Shown here piece after piece: positions 50,119 through 64,000 of a stretch of 64,000 nucleotides of DNA. Source of the DNA: Imbricaverruca yamaguchii (Eukaryota > Arthropoda > Thecostraca > Neoverrucidae); NCBI GenBank assembly GCA_034440575.1, contig JAOTOL010001624.1, forward strand, positions 2,397,501-2,461,500, written 5' to 3'. A program made the position numbers and the translations under genes. Positions within the stretch are counted from its first letter, which is position 1. Each line of letters begins with the position of its first letter. The notes below the pieces were generated by a model that worked only from the letters and a program-made list of their open reading frames with translations, was not told the origin of the DNA and ran no database searches.

Positions 50119-51775
50119 CACGTGTTCGCGTGCTCTTTGCCAATGTGCTCGAGTCGGACCGGGGGGCTGTGTGGGCTTAGGGCCGGGTCTGAATATGGGC
50201 AGGACTGGGCCGACATCGTACATAGATGAAGGCGTCTGGGCCGGACCGGGTCTGATTCTCCATTTTGCTGGGTGGGTGGGGTTACTGCAATGCTTTGTTT
50301 TAGGATGCAGGTTAGACCACTTTGTTCCTGAAGACCACAATTTTTCCATCAACAATGATGAATATTGAGATAATTTGCAAGACTATAGCATATTAAAAAG
50401 ACATTATTTAGCATGAGCAAAGTACCGGACAAATTCAGCAAAATATCCATAATAGCATGCATTTTGTTCATGCATATTGCTCATAGCATCCAGGTTGGTT
50501 TCTTGTTCTTTTCACTTTACTTCATGATTAACTACCTATAAAGAGCATATGTAGATGCAATGTGCACATCTGGTAGTATATCAGGGGACATTTTACTCTA
50601 TAAAAAAAGCATCCCAAATGTTCCAGAAGTGGCCCTGAACAGGGGGTGTGTCAGCATGGGTCAGCAGACCAAGTCTGGCCGTATTTAGTGAGGAAAAACA
50701 GCATCAAGGCAGACGATTGAATTACGCTTTGATACAGAGCCGGCGCATTTATAATTAAAGAGACTTCGCATCCCATCCGAAAACAAAACTGCAAACCGCT
50801 TACCAAAATGAGTTCGAAAAGTTATTATTCATTGGAATGCATCACTATGTGAACTTAAATTGTGTGTTCGAATTGCGGTGCAACTCTGTGGTCGGCTAGC
50901 TGTCCATCCTAGCCCGGCTATTGTTTTACCCCGTTTTGATGTGCACGATACTTTGAATATGTAAGAGCTTGTCGTGACGCAGCCATGATGTCACCAACGA
51001 ATCTCCCCATGAAATCTTGAAGTTGCTACAAATATCTCACATGTGGTGGCTGGATCGAGCTGGGTGCAGGCTACATCAACGGCAAACTTATCAGAGGCGC
51101 ATGGCGTCGGGACCTCATGGCTGCGGGTATAGGTCGGGCCGGGCTCAGAAAATTGGGCCTATTTCGAACTCTGGGAGAGACACCGAAGTTCGCCCCGCTC
51201 CCCGAAGAGCACTCGCAGTAGATGCAGCCAGTCCTCTTGTTATCGTGTGGGCAAGCACGGTAAGATATGGTGCGTCATGAAAGTTGCACGGCATTGCGCT
51301 TTGCGCGACAGAGCGCTGGAAATGAAAATCCTGTCTGATGAGGAATTTTACCACGCAATTTGTGGTATGCACAACTTCACACATTGAAGCACCATCTGGC
51401 GGTTTGGCGAGTTACCGAGAGGCGACGATGGCATGCAGCTCGCTTTTAATGATTCTCCTTTTCAAAGTTAAGGTTTGATGCTCCTGCTGTTGTTAATGCG
51501 CATGAGTTGGGAAACCAGTCAGGCTTCGCAGGCAATGCATTTCCAGCTGCTGCCACTGACATTAGTTTCCGCATTTGCATGCCACACCAGATTGAGACGT
51601 TATTCCAGGAGCACATCGAGCATAAGGAGTCGGTGCGGTGTGCCACGCGGTGCAGGCTGCCAGACAGTGGAAGTGATCAGTAGCCCTGTCCACCTGGCCG
51701 AATAACTTGTGGGTTATCGGAGCGGAAAAGAACGTCTCGGCATCATAAAGAGAGCGGGAGCGATGGCGAGAGCGA
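50119..51775. other. Unassigned sequence
   Basis: No recognised gene or repeat. Confidence 0.5.
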
Positions 51776-51972
51776 TGACAAGAGCGACACGGCAAGAGCG
51801 ACACGGCGAGAGCGACACGGCGAGAGCGACACGGCGAGAGCGACACGGCGAGAGCGACACGGCGAGAGCGACACGGCGAGAGCGACACGGCGAGAGCGAC
51901 ACGGCGAGAGCGACACGGCGAGAGCGACACGGCGAGAGCGACACGGCGAGAGCGACACGGCGAGAGCGATGG
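51776..51972. repeat. 14-bp tandem array (gagagcgacacggc)
   Basis: About 14 almost identical units. It passes directly into gagagcgatgg units and then a GA microsatellite, as if the satellite arose at the edge of the GA tract. Confidence 0.96.
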
Positions 51973-52003
51973 CGAGAGCGATGGCGATAGTTATGGCGAG
52001 AGC

Positions 52004-53895
<1,892 letters not shown>

Positions 53896-53987
53896 CGAGA
53901 GGGAGAGCGAGAGAGAGCGAGAGAGAGCGAGAGAGAGTGGGAGAGTGGGAGAGAGAGAGCGAGATAGAGCGAGAAATAGAGCGAGAA

Positions 53988-54032
<45 letters not shown>

Positions 54033-54064
54033 AGAAAGAGCGAGAGAGAGCGAGAAAGAGAGAG

Positions 54065-54099
<35 letters not shown>

Positions 54100-54126
54100 T
54101 AGAGAGAGAGAGACAGAGAGCGGGAG
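53896..54126. repeat. GA-rich purine tract
   Basis: gagagagcgagagagagc and GA runs, interrupted by tggga and tagat. Confidence 0.95.
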
Positions 54127-54861
54127 AATCGACTCGCGACCGCCGCTGAAGTTGTTCGCTGCAGAACTAACGGCGAATTAGGCTCCGAATGGGATCTCGG
54201 CCGGTTCGCAGCGCGCGCTTCCGTCTGAAGTTGGGCGGCGCGGGACGGCCGGCGAGGCGGCTGGCGCGTCGCCATCGCCGCGCGCCGCTCCGGAGACGAT
54301 CGGTGCGCCGCGGAGACCGGCGCGGCCGCGGCGTGTAGTGCGCGTGGGCGCGCGCTACGCGTCTCAGCGGCACTCGCGTGCAGTTGCTGAGCTCGCTGTG
54401 TCGACGGTTGGAACGTCACAATCAATCGGGATCAACAAAGCAGCGCAGGCAAAACTCCGTGCGCGGTGTCACATTTTCAGGCGACACAAAGCATCCACTT
54501 GCAGTGTGTCACCGGTATGATGGCAACAGCTCGAGACTTCCTTTGAACTCAGGCAGCCTAGTCTAACTTGTAATGGTGAGAGGCGGCAGCTTCCGTGCAG
54601 CAGCTCTTCCGCACAACAAACAAAAAAACGCGCACTCCGGTCTGGATTTGGACGCAAATGTAGCCTGCGGTGCGAGCGGTCCTTCCCCACACTTCTGATG
54701 GGATTCCCGGGGCCGTTCCACGCATTGAGAGCAGGGCATGCGACACATTTTCCTCCCAGGGTGGGCTGTTGCCATGTCTACAAAATACTGACTCATTTCC
54801 GACCATTGCACAGCACACCGATACCGAAAGCGTCCTGGCACTCCCACCAGTGCTAGTCAAC
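54127..54861. other. GC-rich unassigned sequence
   Basis: CpG-dense at 54150-54380 (cgcgcgctacgcgtctc and similar). This could be a CpG-rich promoter or 5' exon, but no start codon with a signal peptide could be defended. Confidence 0.35.
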
Positions 54862-54922
54862 ATCTACCGTCTTCTACCGTCACGGACTGCTACCGTCACG
54901 CACTTCTACCGTCACGGACTGC
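54862..54922. repeat. Short tandem repeat (ctaccgtcacg)
   Basis: Four imperfect units of ctaccgtcacgga. No gene in 54923-55379. Confidence 0.8.
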
Positions 54923-55379
54923 TGTCCGGCACGCCCACTGGCACTGACTAGTACCCAGCATCCCCACCAGTCCCAACCAGTACCCACAAGCTATGGCTAA
55001 TGCTCAAGCAGCCCAACGAGCCTGCATACACAGCGCCCTCACTGTGCTGGACCAACACTTGAACACGCTCGAACTATAACCCGTTCATGAACACCGTCAA
55101 ACAAAATAACTCCAGCTACCGCCATTCTTGTGGCTACTACTCTGTGCCACCACTGGCAATGACAAATAACGCCATAAACTCCACAACCGTGCCCATAGCC
55201 AGACCACTGCATTACGTATTCTTGATCCGCAAAATTTGTCACGAAGAATTTGCCGATGTAGCAACTGCATTTACCCTCCGCTAGTTAAAGCACAAGTCTC
55301 ACCTGTTTGTTTTACATATGGCGTGTGGTACGTAGCATAGTGCCTTAGCATGCCGAAAAGGCAACCGAGTATAGGCGGT

Positions 55380-55852
55380 GAATTAACCCGCGCCGTATCT
55401 GGTGGGGAGGGGGGTAGTTGACGGCCCCCTCCCACCCCTAAGGTTTTCCGCGGATTGTGAAAGAACTGCTCGCGGCAGCGCGCCGAATGTGGCATACCCT
55501 TTTCCACATCAATTTTGCATGTTGTGTCAAAATTTTGAAGTCAGGTCATCTAGGGTCAACGAGTTAGTCAAGGTCAAGTGAGGTCACCTCCAAAAAAGTT
55601 CAACCAGTCGTTACGCTTTGACGGATAAATGTATTTGAATGAAGCTTTAAGCGTTTGCTTATCTTTAGGGATGCAACAAAACGCACCAGATGAATTTGTA
55701 ATTTTTCCGTTTTTGATTACTTATTAGTTTTGTATATTTGCCCTTTAGAGTTAAAATCGAAGGTTCTGGCTGAAGTAAGCATTTTGTATTGGGGGTAGTT
55801 GACTTTGAACAACATCTTTCGGTCCGTTCTACCCATTAGAAAAGGAGAATTA
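55380..55852 (+). mobile_element. Dispersed repeat, copy 2
   Basis: This matches the minus strand of 32190-32658 over about 460 bp, from ttaacccg to cattagaaaa, with roughly one difference every 6-8 bases by eye. It keeps the G-rich start and the ttaacccg half of the palindrome, but the palindrome itself is lost. Confidence 0.85.
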
Positions 55853-57437
55853 ACTCGTCCTTGGTAGCAATATTCGCTGCCACGTGCCTGCCTAGCTTGC
55901 CAGTGAAATCGTTTGGGCTTGAATGAGGACAGCTTTATGAGCGTACAAGAAGTCGCAATACATTTCTGTGACTCTTGGGATGGATTGTGGCTTTACGGTG
56001 CACTCGGCAGCTGAGACTAGACGGCGTCGCTTTGCGTGATTCTTTTGTAGCAATGAAGAGACGAGGCATTTATGACGCGGGGAAGCCAGGGCGGCCGATC
56101 GTCGGCAGGTACAGTGCAGATATCACTATGATCCAGACGTCACTTCGCCTTCAGACGTTCGCGCCAGACGGTCTTGCGCGCCCAACGTGGCCGACGCCGC
56201 CCCGAGTCGTGCACGGCCCACGCGTGACCCACCCAGCCCGGAACATGTGCCACGGCTCATTTGGACATCAGCTGGACCAGCGCTGCTCGCCGGCGAAATT
56301 GCATAAGACCGAAGAATGAGCAGCCGAGGCTGCAGCGACCCGGTAGCCCGCAGCGGGCCCGTAAGCCGACTCGTGGCTGTTGAGTGGAACCTGTCGGCCC
56401 AAGTTCGTGTTGGACGCACGCCGCCTTCTCTAGCACTCCCTGTTTTGTTTCGTGCGTGGTGGGCCACATCGTTGCTGATATCCCTCAACAATATCGACAC
56501 GGTTACTTCACGGTATTTTCACGAGCAATTGGACGCCGCTGGTCCGCACGATGGTAGACTTGAGCGCGTGCTGGCATTCGCTTCGTGTGCTGCCATTTTG
56601 CGTGACCTGATGTGACCTCTGTGCTGTTGTCGGGCATGTACGTAGAGCGCTGGCGATCCGTCCAAAATCGCCCATTTGATTAACTGGTAATATCCGGACC
56701 AGACATCATCACCCGTGTGAGCAGTAGCTCGGGAGGTGTTCAGCTGGCACGTCACGTGCGACCACACTTCCCGCCACCACATTTCCCGCCACACGTGATT
56801 AATAATTTCCCGCCGAGAAACACGATCCGAACGAGTCGACGTCACTGCGATCGTGCGCCGGGCGGATTAATATCATTTCGACGACACTTTCACTCGGGCG
56901 AGTCCATTGAGCTGCGAGCCTTTTCCGGCCGGATAACGGACGGAGCGCCGGCCGCCGCCTTTGTGGAAATTCCGCACGGTCGGGACGCGCTGAGCGATCG
57001 TTCCCACCGGTGACCGTCGCCGAGCCGCGCAATGCAAGTCCTTTGATCGCGCAGCTCCGACTGCACAGGTGCCGGGCGCGGCGAGCGGCGCTGCCGCTTC
57101 GACGGTGGTCCGCCGGCGAGCGTGCTTCCTGGCACTGGCCTGTTGCATCTCGTGTGTGCGCCGTTTCCGAGTGGACTCGGAACTCCGCTGGGCGCGGCTC
57201 AAGTCCCCGGGCCGGCGTGCACCGGAAGCGGCGCTGCTGGCTTGACATGAATATGGGGCGCGTATTTATGCACCTTGGCAAGGAACGCGGAGCGGCCACA
57301 TATCAAAGGCGCCGCTGGATCATGTGATGCAAACCGGATCCGGGTGGTACGCGAGGCCCACATACCGCGAAAGATGTCAGGTTCAGCGCTGACCAACACA
57401 GCTAAGTTTGACAGAAACTTGTGCTCGTGCAATATTA
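55853..57437. other. Unassigned sequence, CpG-rich at 56750-57240
   Basis: No protein motif was recognised. The CpG-rich part has repeated cgtcacgtgcgacc, ttcccgcca and similar short motifs and might be regulatory. Confidence 0.35.
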
Positions 57438-57500
57438 TATACGTATATATATATACATATGTATACATGTATATGTATATGTATGTATACATGCATATGC

Positions 57501-57573
<73 letters not shown>
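57438..57573. repeat. (TA)n-rich microsatellite
   Basis: TA runs with gta and cata interruptions. The flank 57574-58693 holds nothing recognised. Confidence 0.95.
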
Positions 57574-57574
<1 letters not shown>

Positions 57575-58693
57575 CATTAGATATAGTCCTAAACGAAGTG
57601 TAATGCCTTTCGACATATGCATAATAACAAACAAAAACACATCAGGCGTGTGGTCCACCTAAAAACATAGCCTACATCTCTAGTTCAGGAGTTGCAGGCA
57701 CAGTTCGCACGTCCACGGATAGCTAGCTCGTCAAATCGTGTGCATGCTCGAAGTGTTTTTTGCAAACTATATCGACAGCATTGCGAAAAAAAATGAACTC
57801 TTTTAGCTGGCGATCGACACCATTAAAAACGTAATTAGTTCAAAATGGTCATATAGTTTAAGTAATCATAATCATCCTCAATCACCGCACTAAAAAGCTC
57901 TTCGAAAATTCATAAGCAATGACAAGTCTAATGCCACTTATTCGCTCGCCAATTCCATTTCACCTCAATGTTTTTCGTCGGTTGGTTATTGGGGCTTAGG
58001 AACGAATCGACTGCACTGTGGTCAGACAATGCCAAAAAAAGTCGAGATCATATACCACGAGCAGGTCCCGCTGGAGCGTTCTCTGGCAATGTTAGGGAAT
58101 TTGGGCATTCCTTTCGCTTGCAAAAAGAAGCACTTTTAAATACCCAACTTCTCCTTTTAAATAATGTAAGAGGTATTGAGTGCATTGTCTGCGAAAGATA
58201 TGTTGTTCTCACGCAGACAATGTTACTGCAGCAAGGCTAAATCAGCTTACTTGACTATGTTGGTGTTTGTCGCCTCCAAAAACATGTACCATCACCGCCA
58301 GTGAAAAAAGGTCCCGAAAGGTAAAAATATTCCTGCATTATGAGTGGTGTGCATCAAAGATATTGCCTGTGATGAATATTTTGTAATGTTTGCATTTACT
58401 TTGAGATCTCAGTGCTTTTTTTCTTGCAAGCTGCCATTTAATCATAAAGCAAATAATTTATGTAAAAGCACAAGACCGCACTGCCAAGTAGCGCCCACGT
58501 GCAGAATCCACAGCACAGCACCCGCCACCGCTGCAGCAGCGATCAGTTGAGAGCCTGTCAGAGCAGCCGTGCTCCCGCTCGAGCTCGCCCATCACCACGC
58601 AAACCAAAGAGCGGTGCAATGTGCGGGAAACGCCGGCGAACGGCGGTTCGCCGGATCCGGAGGGTGGTCCCGGCGCCGAATGTCGCGTCCTGT

Positions 58694-58905
58694 CTGACAC
58701 ACGTGTCAGACACACGTGTCGGACGCACGTGACGGCCGCCGTGTCTGACACACGTGTGTCAAACACGTGTGTCAGACATACGTGTCGGACACACGTGTCG
58801 GACACACGTGTCGGACACACGTGTCGGACACACGTGTCGGACACACGTGTCGGACACACGTGTCGGACACACGTGTCGGACACACGTGTCGGACACACGC
58901 GACGG
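58694..58905. repeat. 13-bp array with a CACGTG E-box in nearly every unit
   Basis: The core is eight units of gtcggacacacgt at period 13, preceded by irregular units (gtcagacacacgt and similar). About twelve CACGTG palindromes are present. Both strands have artefactual open frames. Confidence 0.95.
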
Positions 58906-59181
58906 CCGCCGTGTCTTCCCGGCCACAATCGGAGCCGACGGAGCGCAGTACGCCGCCGTCGGCGCCGGCTTCCGGCCACCACAATCGCATCCATTTACAA
59001 CCGCCGCAGATCCGACACGGGGGAGTCGGGGAGGGAGGCGCGAGTCGTGCGACACAGGCGGCCACATCTGCCGCAGCGAACGCGGGTGAATCGGCGCGTT
59101 GGTGGCGGCTTGTAGCCGTCGACCGCTGGCGCTGGATAGCCCCAGCTGGGCAGCTTTGGTGTCGACCCGCGTCCGCACCAT

Positions 59182-59242
59182 CTGTTTATGGTCCATGATC
59201 TCCAACAGCATACTCGGCCCTTTACGGGAGAAGTCGTGAGCT
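59182..59242 (-). mobile_element. Isolated LINE 3' end
   Basis: On the minus strand, acttctcccgtaaagggc, then gagtatgctgttggagat, then ccataaaca matches the 3' end of the LINE at 4361-6723. Nothing else of the LINE is present, which indicates extreme 5' truncation or a SINE using this tail. Confidence 0.75.
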
Positions 59243-60264
59243 GCAGCGTATCCATTGGCGTGGTCGGCGAGGACACGGTCGCAACTGACTGGACGTTGCG
59301 TCACATGTTGCGTGAGACGAAACGGCTAATTTTACCGATTATCGATTTTGTATTCGGGTTTAAAGGCGCGCCGACCACAGGGTCATTCGGCACCTATAAT
59401 TTTGCCAATTAAGCGCGATGAGCTATCGCAGTGGCATTTCATATGACCTTCTCCTTGAAATCGTTAAGGCATTGTCAATGACAGTCGCGCACTATCTGTC
59501 TGTCTGGACCGGCGAGACACCGCAACAGCTCAACCGTGTGCCGAAAGCGATTAACTTTGCCCCCCGTGTGACCGCCGGAACACGAAGGTGTGTGTCACTT
59601 GCTCTGGAAGCCTTGTGATGGCTCAGGACGCAGGAGCTGATCAGGCAAAAAGATTGTATTCAAGTGTTCGAGCCTTGCATTACGAGAACGATCCCGTGGC
59701 GGAGCGATACATGTTCATTGGGGTGACAAGTTTTTAGCTATTTGTTGGCACGTTTTGCTCTCGCCAGCTAGTCTGATGCACTTGTACGCGCGGATTTCGA
59801 ATGCGGCCTGAAATTGGCAAAGATATTACATCTGAATTGCGCCCTGACCTCTTCAAGTTTGTTTTTGTAATTTTACTCATTTGTGCAGATCTTACGACGT
59901 AGCACCAAGACTATTGCCAATGGGGCAAGAAATGAACGCAACATGCAACAACACCTGGCTTCATTGTGAACGTAATGACAATAAAACCAACCTCGTGCCT
60001 TCATTAATTGTCCCTCAATACTGCAGTGAAGTATTAGGTTTCAGTGTTAGTTCACCTGACTCTTAATAGACCTATTAAGAGCACAGCTCGGAGTTGCATG
60101 CTCCGCTGCTACACGTCCGCGGTGTACCCATCCGACTCGTTCGATGCAACACGTCGTGTGTGTGTGTGGCAGTTGTGATGGACGTCAGCCACAGGTGGGA
60201 TGTTGTCGGTGCGCCAGCTCACGTGTGTGAGCAGCTGCGGCGCCGGCGGCACCACTTCAGAGGC
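59243..60264. other. Unassigned sequence
   Basis: No recognised gene or repeat. Confidence 0.5.
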
Positions 60265-60650
60265 AGCGCGCTCACCACCTCCCGGAGCGGCGGGGCGCGA
60301 CCTGCCTGCGTGTCGCGCGCAGAGGCGGGGCGCGACCTGCCTGCGTGTCGCGCGCAGAGGCGGGGCGCGACCTGCCCGCGTGTCGCGCGCAGAGGTGGGG
60401 CGCGACCTGCCCGCGTGTCGCGCGCAGAGGTGGGCCGGCGCGCTCACCACCTCCCGGAGCGGCGGGGCGCGACCTGCCTGCGTGTCGCGTGCAGAGGTGG
60501 GGCGCGACCTGCCCGCGTGTCGCGCGCAGAGGCGGGGCGCGACCTGCCTGCGTGTCGCGTGCAGAGGCGGGGCGCGACCTGCCTGCGTGTCGCGTGCAGA
60601 GGCGGGGCGCGACCTGCCTGCGTGTCGCGCGCAGAGGTGGGGCGGCGCGC
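60265..60650. repeat. 35-bp GC-rich minisatellite with higher-order duplication
   Basis: Units contain ggcggggcgcgacctgcctg and cgtgtcgcgcgcagag. A leader segment gcgcgctcaccacctcccgg occurs at 60266 and again at 60438, so a block of leader plus units has itself been duplicated. Confidence 0.95.
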
Positions 60651-60995
60651 CGTGCTGGACGAGCGACAGAGAGCAGGCGACCCGAGTGAGAGCGGTGGAG
60701 CTGATCAAGAGCGCGTGCCGGGGGTACCGACCACACCAGCCGTGCCGACCACCTCTCGGCCACGTCAGGAGTGGCCATTCACTCCTGACGATGGCCCCTG
60801 GCCGAAACGTGGAGTAATATAGCATAATCCCTAACGTTACTTGTGATGTAAACTCAGCACCTCCTGGTATATTGAGGGTCGTACATTTCGTCCCACGCAA
60901 TGTCTAAAACCCAGGAGCACTTAAGAGCCATTCTTCGTTGTCTTAGAGATGCACCTGTGTCGGGGTTTAACCAAGCACGTCATGTTTCCATAGGG

Positions 60996-61171
60996 GGTCG
61001 GGGATGGCCGAGTGGTTAAGGTGTCGGGCTATGGGTACCAAAGGTCCCGGGTTCGACTCTAGCGCCACTCAGGACATTTCCCAATCCCGCGGCCCACCGG
61101 CGAAACAGTGTGGGCGGCGCCATTAGCCGTGAATGTGCATAAAGTGTGTCGTGAACCAACCAATAAACAAA
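60996..61171 (+). mobile_element. SINE family A, recent copy
   Basis: Full length, with A box gggatggccgagtggttaag, B box gggttcgactctagc, and an ataaacaaa tail. It is bounded by a perfect 15-bp target-site duplication, catgtttccataggg (60981-60995 and 61172-61186). Confidence 0.94.
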
Positions 61172-61186
61172 CATGTTTCCATAGGG

Positions 61187-61689
61187 ATTTCCTCCACGCA
61201 GATAGACAGAATGCCGATAAAGACAGACAGAATGACAGAATGCCAGAATGCCAATAAAGCACATCAGAAATTCAAAATGAATCCTTGATGCCGCCTTCGG
61301 TACAAGCGTCTATCTGCAGTGCAGGAGGTGCATGGCTTAAGCCTGACCACGGGCAGACTGCTCCTCGGCGGCCGGCTACCGCCCCGGGGTGGCAATAACT
61401 GGCAATTGGTTTCCGTTCCCGAGACTAATGCTGGCTAGCCAGCGCACCGCCCACGGCATCGAATTCATGAGCATACCTCTAAGCGCATACCTTCACGATC
61501 GTACCTTTCAATAGATCCTTCGATCCCGTGACACGCCCGGAGGGCACGGCAGCGCCTCGTATCACCGGAGACGTTTTCTATTCACCGGGCCCGGCCAGAT
61601 AAATCGATATATCCCAACTGTATACACAACGTGCTACGGATGGAAAATACGGGAGCTCGCGCGTGCACACTGAGCGTGAGCAGATCTCT
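61187..61689. other. Unassigned sequence
   Basis: No recognised gene. A small repeat of agacagaatg(cc) lies at 61205-61250. Confidence 0.5.
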
Positions 61690-61860
61690 CGAAAAGTCGT
61701 CTGCATATAGAACAACTGTCGCACATGCAGTGCGTACGTGTGTACAATCTTTCACCCAGATTGGTCGCGAGCAACGAGCAGCCACAGGTGGGACTCGAAC
61801 CCACATTCTTTCGAGTAGGAGACGAACATCCTACTCCTGGACTCTCGCACGATTTCATAA
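61690..61860 (-). mobile_element. SINE family B (tRNA-derived)
   Basis: On the minus strand: gagagtccaggagtaggatg, gaatgtgggttcgagtccc (B box), acctgtggctgctcgttgct and gaccaatctgggtgaaag. It is the most tRNA-like of the B copies, but the extra downstream body marks it as a SINE. Confidence 0.75.
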
Positions 61861-62255
61861 ATCGCATGAATGCACCATCTTCATTTTGTGCAATGCACGA
61901 ACACCACCGTTTCATTGGGTGATTTATGCAACTGTTCCTTTTTTATACGTTTTAATCCTAGAAACGTTCATCGGCCTTCCGACACAAAGCCCATAATCTT
62001 TTTTTTTAAATACAGTCATACACTCATCTCTATCGTACATTCCCGGTAGTGACAGTGTTCACCTGTGATTCGGGATCGCACATATGGCTCGGGATCATAG
62101 AATGTGGAGAATTTCCACATGGCTTCCACTCAATACCAAAATCCTGTCGAGAACAGACGGCCACGGCCTGTTGCTTAGCTTCCTAACGAGGGATCAATAA
62201 ACGTACGAACTGCCACCCACCAAGCCTTTAAATCAACCAGCTCGCGCCGGACGTA

Positions 62256-62336
62256 CTTCATGTCCGGACATACTTCATGTCCGGACGTACTTCATCCGGA
62301 CGTACTTCATGTCCGGACGTACTTCATGTCCGGATA
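62256..62336. repeat. 17-bp tandem repeat (tacttcatgtccggacg)
   Basis: Five units, one shortened. Confidence 0.93.
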
Positions 62337-62507
62337 TCGGGACGGAGGACCTCCGCAACTCGCGCCAGTGTGGGCGGATTTCTCCGTCACAAACAAACCC
62401 TACCGTTCCTGAAAACCTCGCGCGGTGAGATGTGTAACAGCCCGCGGCTAGAGGTGCTCACCACGCCAGGAACACTCCCGGAAACGCCAGATTGATTGAT
62501 TGATTTA

Positions 62508-63431
62508 CCCTGTTTACATGAGCAGATCAGCCGTAAACGGAAATTTCCAACCCGGTCGATTAGGAAAAGTTCCGATCGCACGGCCCGTTTACAAGAGCAA
62601 GGCAGCCACCTAATCGCATTTTTGCGATTTGACGGCTGACGCAATGTGGTGAAAAGTTCCGAATATTTGGCGCATTTTTGCACTTCTGACGCACATGCTT
62701 CGAACAACGGCGTGTACAGGCACAAGGTATCATCAATTATCCACGTTGTTAGAGATTGTTGAGCAGAGATACAGGGAATCTCTGAATTCGAAGGATTCAC
62801 GTAGTCGATGACACGTTATCGATGACAACATAGACCTTTATTCTTCGTGAATTAAATTGTGCATTGTTTCCAGGCCAGACTGTGTTCTTTGGTATAGGTT
62901 CCAGACTATGTAATGGTGCATTGTTCCAGACGGCGTTGTTCCAGACTGCGCAATAGTCAAATACACAGGATAATCAGGTTCACTACGTAATCCAAGAGAT
63001 AAATCGGCAAAACTCAAACGCTGTCACAAATCCGCAAGTTGAACACCTCGCCACATTGTAAAACTCACGATTGGGGCACGCACTAATAACGTGACGTCTC
63101 AGCTCCGCTTTCAGCTGTTACGTCTCTGATGCTTGTGTTCCATCACTAGGTTTGCAATTATAATGAAAAACAAGACGTTTATTTTTCAAAATTACCCTAA
63201 ATCTACTAAAACGTAGCGGAGAATAGCTTCAAGAAATGTCATGACCCGTGCAGTCATGCCGTTATTTGTTCATGATTGGCGCTTATTGCAAACTTCCACC
63301 TACCAAAGCTTAAATTTGCGTTAAGCTTTTCGCATGTTTTGCTACGCAAAGGACCGTTTACAAGAGGGATATTTTCGCAAGTTTTCCTAATCGCATCGTA
63401 TTCGGAAGTTTTGCTGCTCATGTAAACGGGG
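62508..63431. mobile_element. Non-autonomous DNA transposon with terminal inverted repeats
   Basis: The left end ccctgtttacatgagcag is mirrored by the right end ctgctcatgtaaacgggg. Further inward, gattaggaaaa and cgtttacaagag also occur in inverted order, so imperfect TIRs extend about 100 bp. A TA dinucleotide flanks both ends (62506-62507, 63432-63433). The 924-bp interior has no transposase. TA duplication suggests a Tc1/mariner-like or similar superfamily, but ATT is an alternative duplication, so the class is uncertain. Confidence 0.85.
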
Positions 63432-63687
63432 TAATTGATTATTAGAGCTCTTGGGTGCTTCAACCCCAGTTGGGTTATTTTGTACCCATAACAAGATTAA
63501 TTCAGCTTTTCACGTCCGGAGAGCAATAAATATATGGCACCAATTCATTATCTACCCAGGTGTGTATATTATTTGGAATCCTACCTCAGCAAGGAAGCAA
63601 GATCGGAAACGCCAGAAACCTTGCATCCGACAACGCTATTCAACTACCGTATTCACCACAGATTCCAACGATTATTGACGACGAATG

Positions 63688-63878
63688 GGCATCCTACGGC
63701 AGCATCCTACGGCAGCATCCTACGGCAGCATCCTACGGCAGCATCCTACGGCAGCATCCTACGGCAGCATCCTACGGCAGCATCCTACGGCAGCATCCTA
63801 CGGCAGCATCCTACGGCAGCATCCTACGGCAGCATCCTACGGCAGCATCCTACGGCAGCATCCTACGGCAGCATCCTA
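63688..63878. repeat. 13-bp tandem array (cagcatcctacgg)
   Basis: About 14 perfect units. The sequence homogeneity implies recent expansion. No gene in 63432-63687 or 63879-64000. Confidence 0.97.
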
Positions 63879-64000
63879 GGAAGGCCGCCGACCTGTCTTC
63901 CACACGAATCGGCAATAAATGATCAACCTTGGCGAGACGAAGCTGCGGGCGGACTCTCGACACGGCGGTTCCCGCGCCAGCACACGCTGACGGCATGCAA

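Noticed and set aside
60109..60900. Overlapping ORFs of 205-263 codons on both strands
   Set aside because: They span the 35-bp minisatellite, and similar lengths in several frames show they are not coding.
60996..61171. Functional tRNA gene
   Set aside because: A and B boxes are present, but a long non-tRNA body, an A-rich tail and target-site duplications mark a SINE.

Overview
This is a eukaryotic, repeat-dense and intron-rich window, almost certainly from an arthropod. Three observations support that: a short CCTAA/TTAGG interstitial telomere-type tract (8693-8719), exons of a sidestep-like immunoglobulin (Ig) cell-surface protein (a family known from arthropods), and a decayed copy of a multicopy protein family common in arthropod genomes. 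The large introns and abundant microsatellites would fit a crustacean or other large-genome arthropod, but the species cannot be fixed from the sequence.

The only conserved host gene I can support is on the minus strand and is partial. Its exons lie at 30497-30629, 24850-25052 and 998-1105, separated by introns of about 5.4 kb and 23.7 kb. Together they encode the N-terminal V-type Ig domain and the start of the second Ig domain. All three have consensus splice sites, and the junction phases match exactly (AG+T gives Ser, A+TA gives Ile). The upstream (signal peptide) exon and the downstream exons were not found, so most of the left half of the window is intronic and part of the right half may be as well.

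The rest is repeats. Mobile elements are: a decayed CR1/L2-like LINE with a 2A-like peptide motif (4361-6723); a second LINE 3' fragment (33551-34062, minus); a 3'-end-only LINE remnant (59182-59242, minus); three tRNA-derived SINE families (A, B, C), with perfect target-site duplications on three family A copies and one A copy nested in a B copy; a 924-bp terminal-inverted-repeat DNA element (62508-63431); a dispersed repeat present at 32190-32658 and inverted at 55380-55852; and the pseudogene at 34879-36330. More than twenty minisatellite and microsatellite arrays are spread throughout, with units from 2 to 61 bp. Many have units that are not multiples of 3 and so create long false ORFs.

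The most interesting theme is that the minisatellites touch the splice junctions of the Ig gene. The array beside exon 3 carries extra copies of its 3' splice site, the array beside exon 1 carries extra copies of its 5' splice site, and an array begins within a few bases of the exon 2 donor. Other notable arrays repeat a TATAAA box about 16 times (42700-43446) or a CACGTG E-box about a dozen times (58694-58905). No rRNA, CRISPR or convincing functional tRNA gene was seen.
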